Shown here piece after piece: positions 61,446 to 64,000 of a stretch of DNA of 64,000 nt. The stretch comes from Diaphorobacter limosus. Lineage in GTDB: Bacteria; Pseudomonadota; Gammaproteobacteria; Burkholderiales; Burkholderiaceae_C. The stretch lies in NCBI RefSeq assembly GCF_033100095.1, contig NZ_CP136921.1:528501-592500 (forward strand). The letters run 5' to 3'. The notes beneath the pieces were generated by a model, which was not told the origin of the DNA, searched no databases, and saw only the letters and a program-made list of their open reading frames with translations. The translations under genes were made by a program, and so were the position numbers. How positions within the stretch are numbered: the first letter of the stretch is position 1; each line of letters opens with the position of its first letter.

Positions 61446-61780
61446 CGATGGAATCCGAGCCGATGGCAATCGAGTTTGCCGTGGACAGTCTGGAGTCGCC
61501 GGCGCTCACCAAGGCGCAGCTGGCCGATTTGCTGTTCGAGCATATCGGCCTGAACAAGCGCGAGTCCAAGGACATGGTGGACGCGTTTTTCGACCTGATC
61601 GCGCAAAGCCTGATCGCTGGCGAAGATGTCAAGCTCTCGGGTTTTGGCAACTTCCAGATCCGCACCAAGGCCGCGCGGCCCGGGCGCAATCCGCGCACTG
61701 GCGAGGCCATTCCCATCGAGGCACGCCGCGTGGTCACCTTCCATGCCAGCAGCAAGCTCAAGGAGCAGATCCAGGGGTGA
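61442..61780 (+). CDS. ihfA: Integration host factor alpha subunit
   Basis: This 112-residue HU/IHF-family protein has the segments [47 protein letters not shown] and [22 protein letters not shown], which include the DNA-intercalating proline arm. A 15-residue N-terminal extension precedes the conserved part. The ATGA overlap with pheT is the standard pheST-ihfA arrangement. Confidence 0.96.
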   Translation: MTMESEPMAIEFAVDSLESPALTKAQLADLLFEHIGLNKRESKDMVDAFFDLIAQSLIAGEDVKLSGFGNFQIRTKAARPGRNPRTGEAIPIEARRVVTFHASSKLKEQIQG

Positions 61781-61891
61781 GCGGCGCCAATGCCAGGTTG
61801 ACACTGCTTTGCTTTTGCAACCGGTGGCAAGCCTGGTGGCCGCAATAGACCTGCAGTACTCTCAACGCTTTCGCCGCGTCAACGCATCACC

Positions 61892-62293
61892 ATGAGCCAG
61901 TCGCTGCCCGCCATACCAGTCAAGCGCTACTTCACGATTGGTGAGGTGGCGCAGTTGTGCGGCGTCAAGCCCCATGTGCTGCGCTATTGGGAACAGGAGT
62001 TCACCCAGCTGCGCCCCATGAAGCGCCAGGGTAACCGGCGCTACTACCAGCACCACGAGGTGCTGATGATCCGCCGTATCCGCGACCTGCTGTACGACCA
62101 GGGTTTCACCATCGTCGGCGCACGCAACCGACTGCATGAGCTGGCGCAGGCAGACAAGGGAGCGCGTGACGCCGCGTTGCCGCCGGATGCATTGGACGAT
62201 CAGCCGATTGATCGTGCCCCCGCCCTGGCCCTGCCGCTGGACTCCAATGCGCTCAGAACGGAATTGGAAGAAATTCGCGCACTTCTTTTTTAG
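61892..62293 (+). CDS. MerR-family transcriptional regulator
   Basis: This 133-residue protein has a MerR winged helix (KRYFTIGEVAQLCGVKPHVLRYWEQEF, residues ~10-38; GNRRYYQHHEVLMIRRIRDLLYDQGFTI) and a short, variable C-terminus without an obvious ligand domain. A homologue follows ihfA in many beta- and gamma-proteobacteria. Its target is not known. Confidence 0.93.
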   Translation: MSQSLPAIPVKRYFTIGEVAQLCGVKPHVLRYWEQEFTQLRPMKRQGNRRYYQHHEVLMIRRIRDLLYDQGFTIVGARNRLHELAQADKGARDAALPPDALDDQPIDRAPALALPLDSNALRTELEEIRALLF

Positions 62294-62326
62294 TGCTGAT
62301 TTTTCGGTATAGAATCCAAGTCTTGT

Positions 62327-62403
62327 CGGCGTGTAGCGCAGCCTGGTAGCGCACTTGCATGGGGTGCAAGGGGTCGCGAGTTCGAATCCCGCCACGCCGA
62401 CCA
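62327..62403 (+). tRNA. tRNA-Pro (GGG)
   Basis: The 77-base gene folds as a cloverleaf: acceptor CGGCGTG (62327-62333) with CACGCCG (62393-62399), anticodon stem CTTGC/GCAAG with loop ATGGGGT, hence anticodon GGG reading CCC, T-arm with GTTCGAATCC, and encoded CCA to 62403. It lies 33 bases after the MerR gene. Such tRNA 3' ends are frequent integration sites, and accessory DNA does follow. Confidence 0.95.
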
Positions 62404-62411
62404 TTTATATC

Positions 62412-62446
62412 AAGGACTTAGCTTCGAAAGGAGCTAAGTCCTTTTT
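62412..62446 (+). terminator. Intrinsic terminator after tRNA-Pro
   Basis: AAGGACTTAGCT (62412-62423) pairs perfectly with AGCTAAGTCCTT (62432-62443), then a T-run to 62446. It ends the tRNA transcript and probably the whole thrS-tRNA unit. Confidence 0.9.
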
Positions 62447-62457
62447 CTTTTCCGTGG

Positions 62458-62481
62458 AAATAGCCCAACAAATAGCCCAAC
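62458..62481 (+). repeat. Tandem 12-bp repeat, possible island junction
   Basis: AAATAGCCCAAC occurs twice in a row with no gap. It lies 55 bases past the tRNA-Pro, at the edge of the accessory tail. It may be a relic of an integrase gene end or attachment region. No integrase is visible in the window. Confidence 0.45.
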
Positions 62482-62600
62482 ACTTCGAATTGGTAGGGCA
62501 CTCTGGCTGATGGCATTGCTGTACGGGCACCTTGAAGAGTGCCGGGCAGACTCCAACATGGACTGTGAGCCATAGAATGGATAAGAAAGAAGGAGAAGCG

Positions 62601-63143
62601 ATGCAGTTTGAACAACTCAACGAACAGAGCTACAAAGCCACCTTGGAGCGCTGGACATGGGAGGCTGATGCCAATGACGTTTTCCCTCACGAGGTAGAGC
62701 GCAAACTTCGCTGGGTCGGTGAACTTTTGTCTAACGGCAAGGGTGACCCGAACTATCGGTCGTTGGCGTATGGCGTTTTCACCGTGGGCTCAGACGTACC
62801 GGCAGCGGTATGCGAGCTGGTCATTTCTCGGAAGACAATGAATGAGCGCTGGCTGAAGCTCTTGAGCGTCATCCTCTCCCCTGAGGTGGAAGCGAAGGTT
62901 GAAGCGGGGGATGTGGAGGCTATCCAAACTGCTGTCATGGCGTATCGCACTGCGGTTTCTGGTGCGTTTGATGCGCAGCTTGAGCACAACGCGGATACCT
63001 TGAAGTTGTACGGGCGGAATGAAGCTATGCTAAAGTTGCTTACTACGCTACTAGCGACTCTTCAGTCATCGGGCTCCGACTTTGATGCGAAGAAGGAAGG
63101 TCGTTGGCTTGTTTTGCGATCTATTTCAACTACTACTACCTGA
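62601..63143 (+). CDS. Hypothetical protein, island-encoded
   Basis: This 180-residue soluble protein has AAGAAGGAGAAG directly before ATG 62601. It is acidic in its first third (RWTWEADANDVFPHEVERKLRWVGEL), then shows RSLAYGVFTV..PAAVCELVISRKTMNERWLKLLSVIL, which has a faint acyltransferase-like feel. It ends GRWLVLRSISTTTT. I recognise no family. Base composition is less GC-rich than the operon before it, fitting acquired DNA after the tRNA. Confidence 0.7.
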   Translation: MQFEQLNEQSYKATLERWTWEADANDVFPHEVERKLRWVGELLSNGKGDPNYRSLAYGVFTVGSDVPAAVCELVISRKTMNERWLKLLSVILSPEVEAKVEAGDVEAIQTAVMAYRTAVSGAFDAQLEHNADTLKLYGRNEAMLKLLTTLLATLQSSGSDFDAKKEGRWLVLRSISTTTT

Positions 63144-63150
63144 GGTTCCT

Positions 63151-63297
63151 ATGTCATCTACACAGTACATCGCAAGGGTGAATGCACACATGCAACTCCG
63201 TGCACAACTGTTGGCTGCGCTGGATAAAGCCATCGGTGAAGTAGGCCAGGAACATGTCGCTCTGGCGTTGATCGACAAAGTGAAGGCTGCTGCGTAG
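63151..63297 (+). CDS. Small hypothetical protein
   Basis: This 48-residue frame (STQYIARVNAHMQLRAQLL, then a helical GEVGQEHVALALIDKVKAAA) starts 7 bases after the previous gene with TGAGGT before it. It is probably a short helical protein of the same operon. No family is recognised. Confidence 0.55.
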   Translation: MSSTQYIARVNAHMQLRAQLLAALDKAIGEVGQEHVALALIDKVKAAA

Positions 63298-63330
63298 TCC
63301 CTTACTGGCGCTGCCTGGAAAAGAAGCCCG

Positions 63331-63614
63331 GAGCTTGTCAGAAATTTTGTGTGTGAGGCATAGCATGTCGACAAGGAGCATGAATGCCACGCAAGACCAA
63401 ACCCACCGCTTTGGCGGACCAGGCGGCACAGCCGCAATTTCACATCCCGGCCGAGCTGCTTGACCAGTTGGTGACCGGGCCCATGACGCCGGGCCAAGTC
63501 CAAGGGCTGTTCGATCAGTTCAAGAAGTCAATTCTTGAGCGGGCGCTGGGCGCCGAGATGAGTCATCACCTAGGCTATGCGCCCGGCCAAGCCAAGCCCA
63601 CAGGCGGATCAGCC
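63331..63614 (+). mobile_element. IS256-family element, 5' fragment
   Basis: GAGCTTGTCAGAAATTTTGT continuing GTGTGAGG (63331 on) resembles an IS256-type terminal repeat and stands just before a transposase start. The element is cut at 63614 by the IS21 copy 2 end. Confidence 0.65.
63384..63614 (+). pseudogene. IS256-family transposase, N-terminal fragment
   Basis: 77 residues (FHIPAELLDQLVTGPMTPGQ, GLFDQFKKSILERALGAEMSHHLGYAPGQ) match the N-terminus of IS256/Mutator-type transposases. AAGGAGC precedes the ATG. The gene is interrupted at 63615 by the IS21 left end, after which the frame is meaningless. Confidence 0.85.
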
Positions 63615-64000
63615 TGTTGGCGCCGATTCAAAATTGAGCCACCGTGCCGCTTGAATTTTGAGCCAGGGCTGCAAGCCAGCCTGAGAGGGCCGGCTGTGGA
63701 TAAGTGTAGTGCCTGATCCCGGTTAGTAATCTCCTTGAAGGACTGTTGTCATCGGTATTGAAGAAGGCAAGCCGCGCCAGCGGCTTGCCTTCTGGCCTTC
63801 AAAACGGCTGCCCCTTGTGTGCCTGTTCACGTGCCTTGATGCGTTTCTTGGCCACGGCCGTGCTGTGCAGGAAGCGGTGCGACTCGTTGCCCGTCTCCAC
63901 GATGTGGCAATGGTGCGTGAGCCGATCCAGCAGCGCCGTGGTCATCTTGGCGTCGCCAAACACGCTGGACCACTCCTTGAAGTCCAGGTTGGTCGTGATC
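63615..64000 (-). mobile_element. IS21-family element, copy 2 (runs off the window)
   Basis: It begins TGTTGGCGCC, identical to 42944, and follows copy 1 base for base to the window edge. The one difference noticed is A at 63724 where copy 1 has C at 43053. It is in the same orientation as copy 1, 20,671 bases away. Confidence 0.92.
63799..64000 (-). CDS. istB: istB helper ATPase, C-terminal part (runs off the window)
   Basis: The minus-strand frame ending at 63799 encodes the same C-terminus as copy 1 ([20 protein letters not shown], then ...EQAHKGQPF). The ATPase motifs lie beyond the window, so whether this copy is intact is unknown. Confidence 0.88.
   Translation of the reverse strand, partial: ITTNLDFKEWSSVFGDAKMTTALLDRLTHHCHIVETGNESHRFLHSTAVAKKRIKAREQAHKGQPF

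Noticed and set aside
42944..64000. IS21 copies as ends of a composite transposon
   Set aside because: The enclosed DNA is essential core sequence (fabI, thrS-pheT, ihfA) in standard order. Two independent insertions are far simpler.
1..64000. CRISPR arrays or rRNA genes
   Set aside because: No regularly spaced repeats with unique spacers and no rRNA-like sequence were seen in the window.

Overview
The window looks like a chromosomal segment of a beta-proteobacterium of the family Comamonadaceae (Acidovorax / Alicycliphilus / Diaphorobacter / Comamonas type). This is inferred from the very GC-rich core genes, the order thrS-infC-rpmI-rplT-pheS-pheT-ihfA-merR-tRNA-Pro, a recurrent ATAGCTG...CGCTT intergenic repeat, and IS1071-derived sequence, which is common in this family. 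No species can be named from the sequence alone.

Layout. (1) 1-7988: a tightly packed, visibly less GC-rich plus-strand cluster for redox and oxidant handling: hydrolase/OsmC fusion, DUF427, a mercuric-reductase-like flavoprotein, a sulfite-oxidase-like molybdoprotein with its own flavin reductase, ergothioneine synthesis (egtB-egtD), a GreA-like protein, a MOSC protein and a ZntB/CorA transporter. (2) 8073-19050: a mobile-element mosaic. Two near-identical 948/949-bp internal-deletion derivatives of IS1071 bracket an approximately 8-kb block. The block holds a cut umuD with a perfect LexA box, a KfrA-like protein, an SRAP protein and a dead type ISP restriction-modification gene. The two halves of one IS1071 copy lie at opposite ends of this block, which suggests that a circular molecule integrated by homologous recombination. 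(3) 19054-24459: core genes (stomatin-like and NfeD pair, basic amino acid decarboxylase, periplasmic ATP-dependent DNA ligase, DUF465). (4) 24578-26070: an IS630-family element next to a LysR remnant. (5) 26083-42777: a probable light- and oxidation-response regulon around a B12-binding MerR regulator (LitR/CarH type). A ten-gene minus-strand operon and a divergent plus-strand operon together contain three photolyase-family proteins, a cyclopropane-fatty-acid-synthase-like methyltransferase, DUF1365, a flavin oxidoreductase, lipocalin and several dehydrogenases. A convergent glutathione peroxidase closes the region.

(6) 42944-46258: a damaged IS21-family element and a decayed SDR gene. (7) 46414-54103: fabI, and a yejABEF peptide importer whose operon is interrupted by a Phd/VapC-type toxin-antitoxin module and by a small membrane methyltransferase gene. 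(8) 54104-62403: the translation operon thrS to ihfA, headed by a 13-codon, threonine-rich leader peptide and an intrinsic terminator (probable attenuation control), followed by a MerR gene and tRNA-Pro(GGG). (9) 62404-64000: an accessory tail after the tRNA with unknown small genes, an IS256-type fragment and the start of a second copy of the same IS21 element.

Several mobile or decayed genes carry single-base frameshifts next to short G/C runs. These could be real decay or sequencing errors. The housekeeping genes read cleanly.
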